A stretch of 64,000 bases of DNA from Candidatus Solirubrobacter pratensis. Lineage in GTDB: Bacteria > Actinomycetota > Thermoleophilia > Solirubrobacterales > Solirubrobacteraceae. Both the position numbers and the translations under genes were made by a program. Position 1 is the first letter of the stretch; each line of letters begins with the position of its first letter. The stretch covers positions 248,001-312,000 of the forward strand of contig NZ_AUEK01000009.1 of NCBI RefSeq assembly GCF_000425945.1. The letters are read 5' to 3'. The notes under the pieces were generated by a model that did not search any database, was not told the DNA's origin, and was given only the letters and a program-made list of their open reading frames with translations. Of the stretch, positions 23,323 through 32,590 are shown piece after piece.

Positions 23323-24062
23323 AGGTCGTCGTAGGTGACCGCGGTGCGGCGGTGCGCGCGCCGGAGCACGGCCTCCACGGCGTGCACGTGGCTCGAGTGC
23401 TCGAAGTCCGCCGGGTGCAGGTCGAGCCGCAGGAGCCGCCCGGACAGCGCCGCGCCCGCGCGCACCAGCCCCGGCGACGTCGCGCGCTTGAACGGGCTCG
23501 AGGTCCCGAACGACAGCGCGGGAGCCAGCGAGGAGCGCGGGCGGACGCCGAGCAGCGTCGCCCACCAGTCGAAGCGGAGCGCGAGGTGCTCGCGCAGCGC
23601 GCCCGTGTACGCGTAGCCGGGGGCGACGAACCCGCGCGGCGGCATCCCGGCGAGCTCGAGCACGCGGCGCCCCGCATCGAGTGACGCGACCGTGGCCTCC
23701 TCGTCGAGCCCCGGGAACTCGGTCGCGGCGCCGCCCTGGAACCCGCGCACCGGACGCTCGAGCAGCCCCGGCGGGCGCGTGCGCCGGTGCTGGAGCCCGT
23801 GCATGGCGATCGCGTCGCCGTCGTCGCGGCGGTCCAGCAGCCACGCGGCCAGCTCGGGGGAGCGCTGGAAGAACGGATGCAGCTCGGGGGCGGGGATGAC
23901 GAGCAGCGTCGCGCGATCCACCCCGAGATCGAGCAGCCAGTCGCGGATCAGCGCGCACCGCTCGTACGTCGCGGGCGCGACGTCGTGCAGCGCGACGGCG
24001 ATCGAGCCGCGGCGCGTCGCAGCCACAGGGGCGGCGACCGGTCGCGGCTCGACCTCGATCAT
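23316..24062 (-). CDS. DUF2334-type polysaccharide deacetylase-like protein
   Basis: 248 aa. SIAVALHDVAPATYERC holds the metal-binding 'HDV' motif, DAIAMHGLQHR the second histidine motif, and GFVAPGYAYTGALREHL a conserved loop. The NodB-like barrel would remove acyl groups from a glycan. ATG 24062 overlaps the upstream glycosyltransferase stop (ATGA). Its substrate may be the glycan made by the neighbouring glycosyltransferases. Confidence 0.8.
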   Translation of the reverse strand: MIEVEPRPVAAPVAATRRGSIAVALHDVAPATYERCALIRDWLLDLGVDRATLLVIPAPELHPFFQRSPELAAWLLDRRDDGDAIAMHGLQHRRTRPPGLLERPVRGFQGGAATEFPGLDEEATVASLDAGRRVLELAGMPPRGFVAPGYAYTGALREHLALRFDWWATLLGVRPRSSLAPALSFGTSSPFKRATSPGLVRAGAALSGRLLRLDLHPADFEHSSHVHAVEAVLRRAHRRTAVTYDDLC

Positions 24063-25150
24063 CGTGCTCCCGCGAGCCGTTCCAGGTCCGCGAGCTCGGC
24101 CCGGAAGACCGGCTCCCACTGGTGCGCGGCGGCGAACGCCAGCGCCGCGTCGAGGTCCGGCTCGCTCGCCCGCGCCGCCGCGATCGCCTCGGCCATGCCG
24201 TCCACGTCACCCGGCTCGAACGTCCGGACCAGGTCCCCGAGCGCCCGGGTCGACGGCGCGGTCGAGCACGCGACCGTCGCCGCGCCGCTCGCGGCCGCCT
24301 CGTAGGCGACCAGCCCGAACGTCTCCAGCTCGCCGGGCATCACGACGCGGCGGGCCCGCTGATAGGCGCGGGCGAGCGCGTCGCGGCCGGTCAGGTGCGG
24401 CAGGAAGCGCACGCGGTCGCGCAGGCCGAGGCGGCGCACCCGCTGCTGCAGCTCGCGCCCGGCCGGCCCGGCGCCCAGGAGCCACAGCGGCCATGGCTCG
24501 CCCGAGCGCCGGGCGGCCTCGACCAGCGCGAACACGCCCTTCTCGCGGCCGAAGCGGCCTGCGTAGAGGACATGATCGCCGCGGCGCACCCCTGCCCGCG
24601 GACGGAAGACGGGATCGAGCCCGAAGCGCAGCGGCACGCTGGCGTCCCGACCCATGTCGGCGCGCGGGTCGCAGGCGGACATCACGCCGTCGGCGTGCGC
24701 GTAGCTGTGGTGCAGCCAGGCGGTGAAGCCGGCGGCGTAGAGACCGCGCGGCCCGCGGAACGCGGCGGCGTCGAGCGCGACCGACCCGTGGTGCACCATC
24801 AGCGCATGCCCACCGGCCGCGCGTGCGGCGGCGCGCGGCGCCCAGAACGGGTCGTGCTGGAGCAGGACGTCAGGCTGGAGCTCACGCAGCAGCGTCGTGA
24901 GCGGGCGCGTGCCGAGCGGCCAGCGGTAGCCGTTGGGGGTCGCGCTCCGGACGGCGGGAAGCTCGTGGATGGCGCCCGCCGAATGCTCGCGCCGGATCGC
25001 GCGGGCGCCGGGGACGATCAGGTGGTGCTCGAAGGCGCCGGTCCGCTGCGCGTACTCGACCTTCGCGTCGAGGTACGTGCGGATCCCGCCGGAACGCTCG
25101 CCGTAGAACAGCGCGACGTCGACGACCCGCAGGGGTCGCCGCTCGACCAG
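24059..25150 (-). CDS. Glycosyltransferase family 4 protein
   Basis: About 358-364 aa, GT-B fold. N-terminal VVDVALFYGERSGGIRTYLDAK, middle LYAGRFGREKGVFALVEAARR, and the donor-site EX7E region (PGELETFGLVAYEAAASGAA). It would transfer a sugar from a nucleotide donor, probably at the membrane. No ATG, GTG or TTG lies in frame just before homology; CTG 25150 or CTG 25132 would fit. Either a rare start is used or the reading frame is altered near the upstream tandem repeat. Overlaps the deacetylase gene (ATGA). Confidence 0.82.
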   Translation of the reverse strand: MVERRPLRVVDVALFYGERSGGIRTYLDAKVEYAQRTGAFEHHLIVPGARAIRREHSAGAIHELPAVRSATPNGYRWPLGTRPLTTLLRELQPDVLLQHDPFWAPRAAARAAGGHALMVHHGSVALDAAAFRGPRGLYAAGFTAWLHHSYAHADGVMSACDPRADMGRDASVPLRFGLDPVFRPRAGVRRGDHVLYAGRFGREKGVFALVEAARRSGEPWPLWLLGAGPAGRELQQRVRRLGLRDRVRFLPHLTGRDALARAYQRARRVVMPGELETFGLVAYEAAASGAATVACSTAPSTRALGDLVRTFEPGDVDGMAEAIAAARASEPDLDAALAFAAAHQWEPVFRAELADLERLAGAR

Positions 25151-25241
25151 GCGGAGTGAGGGTGTCCCCGGCGCGCCACCGCTGGGACGGGCGGCATGGT
25201 GGGCCGGCGAGGGTCGGCGCCAGGGGCGCGCCGGGGACGTA

Positions 25242-25400
25242 GTATCGCCCAGGGGGCGATACTCGGGCGAGTTCGACTCGCGCCGTTCAGGGCCCGAGCC
25301 GTGGGTGAACTCGCGGGGGTCTGTCGTATCGCCCAGGGGGCGATACTCGGGCGAGTTCGACTCGCGCCCTTCAAGGCCCGAGCCGGGGGTGAACTCGCGG
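25242..25400. repeat. Tandem double-palindrome repeat (two 84-bp-spaced copies)
   Basis: Copy 1 begins at 25242 and copy 2 at 25326, with about 74 bp nearly identical. Each holds GTATCGCCC-AGG-GGGCGATAC (perfect 9-bp arms) and, 7 nt later, GCGAGT-TCG-ACTCGC (perfect 6-bp arms), so each can form two stem-loops. It lies between two minus-strand glycosyltransferase genes and could act as an mRNA processing or attenuation element (REP-like). Confidence 0.75.
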
Positions 25401-25416
25401 GTCGTGAAGCGTGCGC

Positions 25417-27657
25417 TCACGCGGCGCGCACCTCGGCCTGCCGGCGCTGCGCCAGCGCGCGCCGCCAGCCAGCGGCGAGCGCCGCGAGCGAGGACTCCCA
25501 CGTGCGCTCGCGCACGGCAGCCAGCCCGCCGCGCGCGAGCCGATCGCGCGCCGCGCGCGACCCGGCGAGGCCGGTGAGCGCGTCGGCCAGCGCGCTCGGC
25601 CGCGGCGGGCACAGCACGCCCGAGCGCCCGTCGCTGATGAGCTCCGACGGACCGCCCGCGTCGACCGCCACGACCGGCAGCCCGGAGGCCTGTGCCTCGA
25701 GCACGACCTGGCCGAACGTGTCCGTCTGCGAGCAGAAGAGGAAGAGGTCGGCGTCGGCGTACGCGCGCGCCAGCGCCTCGCCTTCGAGCCAGCCGAGGAA
25801 CCGCGCGGAGCCGCCCAGCCGCGCGCGCAACGCCTCCTGCTCCGGGCCGCCGCCGGCGAGCACGAGCTCCAGCCGCGGGTCGCGCGCCCGCGCGGCGAGG
25901 AAGGCGTCGGCGAGCAGGTCGGCGCCCTTCTCCTTCGTCAGCCGGCCCGCGTACAGCACCCGCACACGCCCGTCGCCCGAGCGCGTGCGCAGCGCGGGGG
26001 AGAAGCGCGCGAGGTCGACGCCGCGGTCCCAGCGCCCCGGGTCGTCGATGCCCAGCGCCGCCAGCCGGGCGTCCGAGGCGGCGCTCGGCGAGAGGACGAC
26101 GTCGCAGCCGCCGTAGAAGGCGCCGAGCGCGGCCTCGACGGCCATGCCGAGCCGTGCGTCGCCCGACCGCATCCCCGCGTAGGCGGCGAGCTCGGTGTGG
26201 TAGGAGCCGACGATCGGCAGCTCGAGCACGCGGCCGATCAGCGCCGCGGCGACGCCGGCCGGGCCGGGCGAGCAGAGGTGCAGGACGTCGAAGCGGCCCT
26301 CGGCCAGCGCCTCGACGACGGCCGGCAGCGAGGGCACGCCCACGCGTAGGCCGGGATAGAACGGGATGTCGACCTCGGCGACCGCGCTCAGGCGGCGGTC
26401 GACGTTGGCGTCGGTGCCGATCACCTCGACCTCGAAGCCGGGCACGCCGCGTTCGCGGATCTCGTCCAGCGTGTGCGTGACGCCGTGCATCCCGCCGATG
26501 CCGTCGGCGACGAGCGCGACGCGGATCGGCTCGTTCTCGCGCGTCGCGAGCTTGCTCTTCTCGCGGCCGAGGAAGGCGGCCGCCGGCGCGTACGGGATCG
26601 CGGCGAAGCACGCGGTGAACAGGTCCGAGGCCGCGGCGCCGAGCGAGTCGAACGACGGCGCCCCCAGCGCATCCCCGACGGCGCGCTGGAGCCGGCGCTC
26701 GTGGCAGCGGCGGGCGCGGCGCTCGAGGTCGGCGTGCGAGAAGCCGTCGGACTGCAGCAGCGTCAGCAGGTCGCGCTCGCTCATCCGCAGGTCGACGGCA
26801 TCCAGCCACGCGCGCAGCAGCGCGCGGGCGTCCTCGGGGCCGAGGTCGGAGCCGATCGAGCCCGTGCGCGCGTCGCCTTCGGTCATCACGCGCTCGACCA
26901 TCCGCAGGACGGCGTCCGGATCGGGCCGCGCGTCGGAGTCGCCGCGGCCGAGCGCCCGCACCGCCAGCGCCATCGCCGCGTGCGCCCACTTGGCCGCCGA
27001 GCCCTGCTCGCCGTGCGCGCTCACGCGGCCCGCGCGGACGTGCGCGAGGAACTGCGCAGGCGTCTCACATGACGGCGTCATCGACCACGTGCGGCCGATG
27101 TCCACGCCCGCGTGGTCGTCGCTGCCGCCGACGCCGATGCCGCCGTGCGTGTCGACATAGATCGCAGCCGGGTGGTTGAGCTCGCGGGCGCGCGACCCGT
27201 TGCGCACCTCCCAGATCTCGAACAGCTGCGCGAGCCGGCGCCGGTGGCGCGGTTGCAGCGGCGCCTCGACGGCGTAGAACGGGTGCGCCAGCGCGCACGT
27301 GATCTCGTGCTCGTGGAGGTACGCGGCGACGACCTCGACGTCGCCCGCGTGCGCCTGCAGCCACTCGTGGTCGTCCGGCGTGATGCCGTAGCAGAGGACG
27401 TGCACGGCCTGGGGCTCGCCGCGGAAGCCGGCGGTCAGCTCCTCCGAGACGAAGACATCCGGGCGGTCGGCGATCTCCAGGACACCGTCGATCGTGTCGT
27501 GGTCGGCGATCGTCACGAAGTCCATGCCGCGGCGCTTCGCGAGGTCATAGACCTCCTCGGGCGGGGTCGCGCACTCCGGCAGTCCGAGCGCCCGCTGGAC
27601 GCCCAGCTTGGAGACTTCCGATGCGGTGGAGTGGCAGTGCAGATCCACGCGGCTCAT
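25417..27657 (-). CDS. Fusion protein: PHP-type metal-dependent domain + GT4 glycosyltransferase
   Basis: 746 aa. The N-terminal PHP domain begins SRVDLHCHSTASE (H7 and H9 metal ligands), with DFVTIADHDTIDGV and GVGGSDDHAGVDIG. After a mostly helical linker (about 240-370), a GT-B glycosyltransferase follows: VALVADGIGGMHGVTHTLDEI, LYAGRLTKEKGADLLADAF and TFGQVVLEAQASGLPVVA. PHP domains are phosphoesterases; joined to a glycosyltransferase they might act on a phosphorylated sugar or lipid product. ATG 27657 starts at the PHP motif. Divergent from a GH31 gene. Confidence 0.9.
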   Translation of the reverse strand: MSRVDLHCHSTASEVSKLGVQRALGLPECATPPEEVYDLAKRRGMDFVTIADHDTIDGVLEIADRPDVFVSEELTAGFRGEPQAVHVLCYGITPDDHEWLQAHAGDVEVVAAYLHEHEITCALAHPFYAVEAPLQPRHRRRLAQLFEIWEVRNGSRARELNHPAAIYVDTHGGIGVGGSDDHAGVDIGRTWSMTPSCETPAQFLAHVRAGRVSAHGEQGSAAKWAHAAMALAVRALGRGDSDARPDPDAVLRMVERVMTEGDARTGSIGSDLGPEDARALLRAWLDAVDLRMSERDLLTLLQSDGFSHADLERRARRCHERRLQRAVGDALGAPSFDSLGAAASDLFTACFAAIPYAPAAAFLGREKSKLATRENEPIRVALVADGIGGMHGVTHTLDEIRERGVPGFEVEVIGTDANVDRRLSAVAEVDIPFYPGLRVGVPSLPAVVEALAEGRFDVLHLCSPGPAGVAAALIGRVLELPIVGSYHTELAAYAGMRSGDARLGMAVEAALGAFYGGCDVVLSPSAASDARLAALGIDDPGRWDRGVDLARFSPALRTRSGDGRVRVLYAGRLTKEKGADLLADAFLAARARDPRLELVLAGGGPEQEALRARLGGSARFLGWLEGEALARAYADADLFLFCSQTDTFGQVVLEAQASGLPVVAVDAGGPSELISDGRSGVLCPPRPSALADALTGLAGSRAARDRLARGGLAAVRERTWESSLAALAAGWRRALAQRRQAEVRAA

Positions 27658-27696
27658 GGGCACAGAATCGGGCTGCAAACGAGCGGGTTTGTGACG

Positions 27697-29919
27697 ATGC
27701 CGACAACAGGTGGTGACGGAGTTGTGAACGAACGTGCGCCCGCAGACGTCGGTGTCGAAGCTCATGCGGTGCGCGTAACCGTGGAGATCACCCCTGCGCC
27801 GTTCTCGCTCGTCGTGCGCCATGACGGGCGCCGCGTGTTCGGCCCGGCCTCGATCCGGGCGTGGAGCGGCGCCGCCGACGACCAGCTCGTGACGCTGACC
27901 GAAGGGCTGCTCGCGATGGAGGAGCTGAGCGATCCCGTCGAGGCCGTCGCGCTCGAGGACGCCGAGCTCGTGTTCGCCGACGGCAGCCGCGGCACGCTGA
28001 CCGCCGAGGTCGCCGAGAGCGAGCGGGCGGTCGTCACCGTCACCGTCCCGGAGCACTTCCACCGCGTGGCGCTCGTCGCGCCGGGGCATCCCGAGCAGCG
28101 CTTCAGCGGGCTCGGCGCGCGCCACGGGCTGCACGTCGACCAGTCCGGGCGTTCGCTCCAGCTCGGCGCCGACCGCCGCTACACCGGTCCCGACTGCCCG
28201 CCCGACATGCTCGAGCTCGGCGGCATCCCACAGGGCGACTACGCGCCGGTGCCGTGGCTGCTGAGCTCGCGCGGCTGGGCGGCATGGGTCGAGACCGATG
28301 GCCACGGCGCGCGCTTCGAGCTCGGCGACGAGCTGCAGCTCTCCACGCGCCGAGCGGCCGGCCCGCTGCGCGTGCACCTCTTCTGCCAGTCGACGCCGGC
28401 CTCGCGGCTGCGCGGCTTCCTGCGCGAGACCGGGTTCGCCGCGATCCTCCCGGAGTGGGCCTACGGGCACTGGAAGAGCCGCGACGTCTACGAGCACCAG
28501 CGCGACGTCGAGGAGGACTTCGAGGGCTACGAGGCGCACCGGCTCCCGCTCGACGCGATCGTGCTCGACTCGCCCTGGGAGACGCAATACAACACGTGGG
28601 AGTTCAACCCGCACCAGTTCCCCGACGCGCCGGGGCTGATCCGGCGCATGCGCGACGCCGGCGTGCGGACCGTCGTGTGGGTGACGCCGTGGGTCAACGT
28701 CGAGTCCAACGACGGCCAGCGCCCGCCCGACAAGGAGTCGGCGCGGCTGCACGCCGAGCCGGCCTCGAACTACGAGCAGGGCCGGCCGCATTTCGTCAAG
28801 GACGGCGAGGACCCGTTCGTGACGCGCTGGTGGATGGGCACCGGCTCGCCGGTCGACTTCACGTCCGACGCGGCCGAGGCGTGGTGGCGCGAGCAGGCCA
28901 AGCGCGTGCTCGAGCTCGGCGTCGCGGGAATCAAGGCCGACGACGGCGAGGGCTGGTACCTCCCCGATCACGTCCGCTTCTCCGACGGCCGCACCGGCGC
29001 CGACTACGCGTGGGGCCACGGGCTGCGCTACCGGCGCTCGATGCAGCGGGCGCTGGACGAGGTCCACCCCGGAGAGGGCGTCCTGTTCGCGCGCCCCGGC
29101 TGGACCGGCCACCAGTCGATCGGCGTGACATGGGGCGGCGACCAGCCGTCGGACTTCTGGTCGCTTCGCACGCTGGTCGCGGCCACGCTGACCGCCGCCG
29201 CGTCGGGCATCTCGAACTGGTCGCACGACATCGGCGGTTACCTCGGCGAGCGGCTGATGGCGCGCTGCCCGAAGGAGCTGCTGCTGCGGTGGGTCCAGTT
29301 CGGCTGCTTCACGCCGCTGATGCAGGCGCACGCGCGCTTCCAGCAGGAGCCGTGGACCTACGACGCCGAGACGCTGCGCGTCTACCGCGAGCACATCGTC
29401 CTGCACGAGCGGCTCGTCCCGTACGTGCGCGCCGCGGCCGCGACGGCGGCGCGCAGCGGGCTGCCGGTCGTGCGCCCGCTGTTCCTCACCGACCCTCGCG
29501 ACGCGCGCGGCTGGGCGATCGCCGACGCCTACGGCTACGGTCCGTCGCTGTGGGTCGCGCCGGTGCTCGAGGCGGGCGCGCGCGAGGTCGAGGTCGACCT
29601 GCCGCGCGGCGACTGGATCGACATATGGACCGGCGCCCAGTTCGCGGGTGGCGGCACGGTGCTCGCCGTTGCGCCGCTGGAGCGCACGCCGGTGTGGGTC
29701 CGCCGCGGCGCGCTGATCGTCACGTATCCGGCCGCGCACGTCGCCGCGGGCCTGGGCGACGTGCCGGAGCGCGAGCGCCCGCTGGAGGCGACGCTGTGGG
29801 GCGAGCCGCCGACCGGCCGCGCCACGGCCCGCCTCGCGGACGGGACCGTGGTGCGGTGGACGCGCGGCGAGTGGTCGGTCACCCCTCGCCGCGAGATCGC
29901 GTTCAGCGTCCGGCGATGA
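27697..29919 (+). CDS. GH31 family alpha-glycosidase
   Basis: 740 aa from ATG 27697; GTG 27727 or a later GTG may be the true start, since the first 25 residues lack homology. The barrel shows WAYGHWKSRDVYEHQ, the nucleophile in GIKADDGEGW (D415) and the acid/base in TWGGDQPSDF (D482), with FARPGWTGHQ before it. GH31 enzymes release alpha-glucose, alpha-xylose or related sugars. No signal peptide is visible, so it is probably cytoplasmic. The 3' end overlaps the convergent subtilase by 17 nt. Confidence 0.92.
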   Translation: MPTTGGDGVVNERAPADVGVEAHAVRVTVEITPAPFSLVVRHDGRRVFGPASIRAWSGAADDQLVTLTEGLLAMEELSDPVEAVALEDAELVFADGSRGTLTAEVAESERAVVTVTVPEHFHRVALVAPGHPEQRFSGLGARHGLHVDQSGRSLQLGADRRYTGPDCPPDMLELGGIPQGDYAPVPWLLSSRGWAAWVETDGHGARFELGDELQLSTRRAAGPLRVHLFCQSTPASRLRGFLRETGFAAILPEWAYGHWKSRDVYEHQRDVEEDFEGYEAHRLPLDAIVLDSPWETQYNTWEFNPHQFPDAPGLIRRMRDAGVRTVVWVTPWVNVESNDGQRPPDKESARLHAEPASNYEQGRPHFVKDGEDPFVTRWWMGTGSPVDFTSDAAEAWWREQAKRVLELGVAGIKADDGEGWYLPDHVRFSDGRTGADYAWGHGLRYRRSMQRALDEVHPGEGVLFARPGWTGHQSIGVTWGGDQPSDFWSLRTLVAATLTAAASGISNWSHDIGGYLGERLMARCPKELLLRWVQFGCFTPLMQAHARFQQEPWTYDAETLRVYREHIVLHERLVPYVRAAAATAARSGLPVVRPLFLTDPRDARGWAIADAYGYGPSLWVAPVLEAGAREVEVDLPRGDWIDIWTGAQFAGGGTVLAVAPLERTPVWVRRGALIVTYPAAHVAAGLGDVPERERPLEATLWGEPPTGRATARLADGTVVRWTRGEWSVTPRREIAFSVRR

Positions 29920-31585
29920 TGCGCGCCGCGTTCACGACGCCGTCGCCGTAGAACCCGTTGTGCGCGGCCGTGCCCTCGCACGTCGCCGTGTAGTGGTCAG
30001 GCAGGCCCGGATAGACGAACGGGTTCTGCGCCGGGCACGGCGTGTCGGTCGCCGTGCTGCGCAGGCGCGCCTCGACGTCGGCGGGGTCGAGCGTGAGGCC
30101 GCCGTGCGCGCGGTCGCGGTTGCCGTACTGCGCCACCGCCAGCGCCGCGACGCCGACCGCGTGCGGGCTCGCCATCGACGTCCCTTGGAGGTACTGGTAG
30201 TACGCGCACGCGCCGTTCTCGCAGTCGCGCACGACGCTGGTGACCTTCGGGCTGCCGTCGGGGTTGAGCTGGCCGTTCGCGCGCGCGAGCGACTCCGGGT
30301 ACGGCGCCAGGACCGTGTCGGTGATCGTCGTCGGCGTGCCGGTCTGGTGCGCGTCGCCGCCCGGCGCCGAGACGTCGGACTGCTCGAGGCCGTAGTTGGA
30401 GTAGTACGCCTTGCGGCCGTTCGGAGCCGTCGCGTTGACGGCGATCACGCCGTTGGCCTCGGTCGGCATCGAGAGGCACGTGCCGTTGTCGATCTCGCGG
30501 TGGTGCGGCGAGGCGACCTGGTCCGGGTAGTCCGGGCTCGAGTCGTCGCTGCCGGGGTTGCCGAGGTCGGTGTCCTCGTTGCCCGAGGCCGAGATCAGCG
30601 TCACGCCGTGTCCGCGCGCGTAGTCGAGCGCGCGCTGCGTGGCGGAGACGATCAGCCGCTGCTCGCGCTGCTCGGCCGGCGAGTCGGTCGGGTTCGCCTG
30701 GCAGTTGTAGAGCCATGGGTCGATGTAGAACGACATGTTCACGACGTCGATCCCGTTGTCGCCCGCGTACGTGAGGGCGTCGAGCGTCGGGCCGACGAAG
30801 AAGTAGCCCGAGTCCTGGCCGGCGCGCAGGTTCACGAGGTCGACGCCGGGTGCGACGCCCGCGGTGCCGATGCCGTTGAGCGCGGCGCCGATGATGCCGG
30901 CGACGTGCGTGCCGTGGCCGTTCTCGTCCACATTCGCCGGGTCGGTGCAGCTGCCGTCGGGGTCAGAGGCGCACGTCCCGTCGACGATCGGGTCGTCGAC
31001 GGTGAAGTTGCGCGACAGCGCGCTGTCGAAGTTCGGCTTGATGTCCGGATGGGAGGCGTCGACGCCCGTGTCCATGATCCCGACGTGCACGTCGTGCGAG
31101 CCCTGCTGGCGCTTGTAGGAGCCGTCGGCGGTCGCGCCGATCGCCTGCATGTCCCACTGCAGGCCCGCGAGCGGATCGGGCGTGAGCTTCCCGGACGTCT
31201 GGAGCTTGGGCGCCTTCGGCCCCTTGCCGGCGCGCCAGCCGCCGGGACGCTCGACCGCCTCGCGCTTGGCGACCGCGTCCGCCGGCGCCTGGCCGATCGG
31301 CTGCTCCGGCGCGGCGCCCTCGAGGGCGCCCTGCTGCGCGGCGCGCTGCTCGAAGCCGGCGTCCGTCGAGCGCACGGTGGCGACGCCGATGTCGGCGTTC
31401 TCGCTCACGATCCGGCCGCCCGCGGCCTCGATCGCGGCGTGCGCGTCCCGCGCCGCGGCGCCCTGCTTGTAGACGACCACGTAGTCGCGCTGCGTAGCTG
31501 AGTCGGCGGTCGCCGACTGGGCGACCGCGAACGCGGCCGCCGCCAGCGCGCCGGCGAGTACGGGCGCGCGCATGCTTCTGCGCAT
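29903..31585 (-). CDS. Secreted subtilisin-like serine protease (S8), with I9-type propeptide
   Basis: 560 aa. Signal peptide MRRSMRAPVLAGALAAAAFA...ATA, an inhibitor I9-like propeptide (DYVVVYKQGAAARDAHAAIE), then the catalytic triad D172 (GIMDTGVD), H224 (NGHGTHVAG) and S470 (QGTSMASPH), with oxyanion N336. Several cysteines suggest extracellular disulfides. ATG 31585 is preceded by GGGAGG at good spacing; the longer frame upstream lacks a signal peptide. Monocistronic, between GH31 and the phosphodiester glycosidase. Confidence 0.95.
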   Translation of the reverse strand: MRRSMRAPVLAGALAAAAFAVAQSATADSATQRDYVVVYKQGAAARDAHAAIEAAGGRIVSENADIGVATVRSTDAGFEQRAAQQGALEGAAPEQPIGQAPADAVAKREAVERPGGWRAGKGPKAPKLQTSGKLTPDPLAGLQWDMQAIGATADGSYKRQQGSHDVHVGIMDTGVDASHPDIKPNFDSALSRNFTVDDPIVDGTCASDPDGSCTDPANVDENGHGTHVAGIIGAALNGIGTAGVAPGVDLVNLRAGQDSGYFFVGPTLDALTYAGDNGIDVVNMSFYIDPWLYNCQANPTDSPAEQREQRLIVSATQRALDYARGHGVTLISASGNEDTDLGNPGSDDSSPDYPDQVASPHHREIDNGTCLSMPTEANGVIAVNATAPNGRKAYYSNYGLEQSDVSAPGGDAHQTGTPTTITDTVLAPYPESLARANGQLNPDGSPKVTSVVRDCENGACAYYQYLQGTSMASPHAVGVAALAVAQYGNRDRAHGGLTLDPADVEARLRSTATDTPCPAQNPFVYPGLPDHYTATCEGTAAHNGFYGDGVVNAARIIAGR

Positions 31586-31809
31586 AGAACCTCCCTTATG
31601 CGTGCGACATGAGCCGGCGGCCCCCTGCCGGGCGGCTCCTTGGCGGCTCACCATAGCCCCACGTGCCGGTCCGGTACGTAACCAGCGTCCCGCGCGATTG
31701 ACGGCAGGCGGGCTCGCGCTGTCGCGCGCGTGGCCAACCGCCTGTCGGGGTGACCTATGCCAACGGTCTGTTCACATCCGCCGCCGCACCCCGGACCATC
31801 CTCGGGGTG

Positions 31810-32586
31810 ATGGCGTTCGCAAGACGCGAGTTGCTCCGCCCCCCGCCGGCGGGGCGGGCCCGGCGCATCCGGCTGGAGCTGCTCGACGGGTCGAAGACCA
31901 CCGTGCACATCGCCGCGCATGACGCGGCGCGCACCGAGATTCGCGTCGCCGTGCTCCGCGGCCAGGCGCGACTGGAGCCCTGGTGCGAGCAGCGCGGGGT
32001 GGAGGAGGCGCTCGTCGGCGGCTTCTTCGTGCGGCCCGAGGGCCTGCCGCTGGGCGAGGTGCGCACGCGCGGCGTGGCGCGCCGGCACGTGCCGTTCGAC
32101 GCGCCGTGGGCCGGGGTGCGCGCCTGCGTGCACGTGCAGGGCGGGACGGCGCGCATCGCCGGGCGCGACGCGCTGCCCGAGGCGCCGCGCGGCGATCTCC
32201 TGCAGGCCGGCCCGCTGCTCGTCCGCGGCGGCGTGCCGGTGTTCCGGCGCGAGCGCGACGCCGAGGGCTTCTCGGCCGGCAGCCGTCAGTTCGACTCCGA
32301 CATCACCGCGGGCCGCCACCCGCGCGCCGCGCTCGGGCTCTCCGGCGAGCGCTACTTCGCGGTCGCGTGCGACGGGCGCTCGCGGCACGACGCCGGCCTG
32401 ACGCTCGAGGAGCTGGCGGCGCTGATGGCCGCGCTCGGCTCCGACACGGCGCTCAACCTCGACGGCGGCGGCTCGACCTCGCTCGTCTCCGGCGGGCGGC
32501 TGCGCAACCGCCCCCGCAAGGCGTATGACGAGCCCGAGCCGGGCGGCCGGCCGGTGTCGACCGCCCTGCTCTTCGTCCCGCGCTAG
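31810..32586 (+). CDS. Phosphodiester glycosidase family protein (NAGPA-like domain)
   Basis: 258 aa. GVEEALVGGFFVRPEG, LQAGPLLVRGG, RHPRAALGLSG and GSDTALNLDGGGSTSLV are the signature of the domain shared with the mammalian mannose-6-phosphate uncovering enzyme. The family removes sugars from phosphodiester linkages. ATG 31810 is chosen; the open frame upstream is unlike the family. No clear signal peptide. Convergent with the monooxygenase gene, stops 4 nt apart. Confidence 0.88.
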   Translation: MAFARRELLRPPPAGRARRIRLELLDGSKTTVHIAAHDAARTEIRVAVLRGQARLEPWCEQRGVEEALVGGFFVRPEGLPLGEVRTRGVARRHVPFDAPWAGVRACVHVQGGTARIAGRDALPEAPRGDLLQAGPLLVRGGVPVFRRERDAEGFSAGSRQFDSDITAGRHPRAALGLSGERYFAVACDGRSRHDAGLTLEELAALMAALGSDTALNLDGGGSTSLVSGGRLRNRPRKAYDEPEPGGRPVSTALLFVPR

Positions 32587-32590
32587 GCAG

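Noticed and set aside
27668..29739. Long minus-strand open frame continuing upstream of the PHP-glycosyltransferase start and antisense to the GH31 gene
   Set aside because: The PHP motif begins right at ATG 27657; the extension overlaps a well-supported gene and has shadow-type composition.
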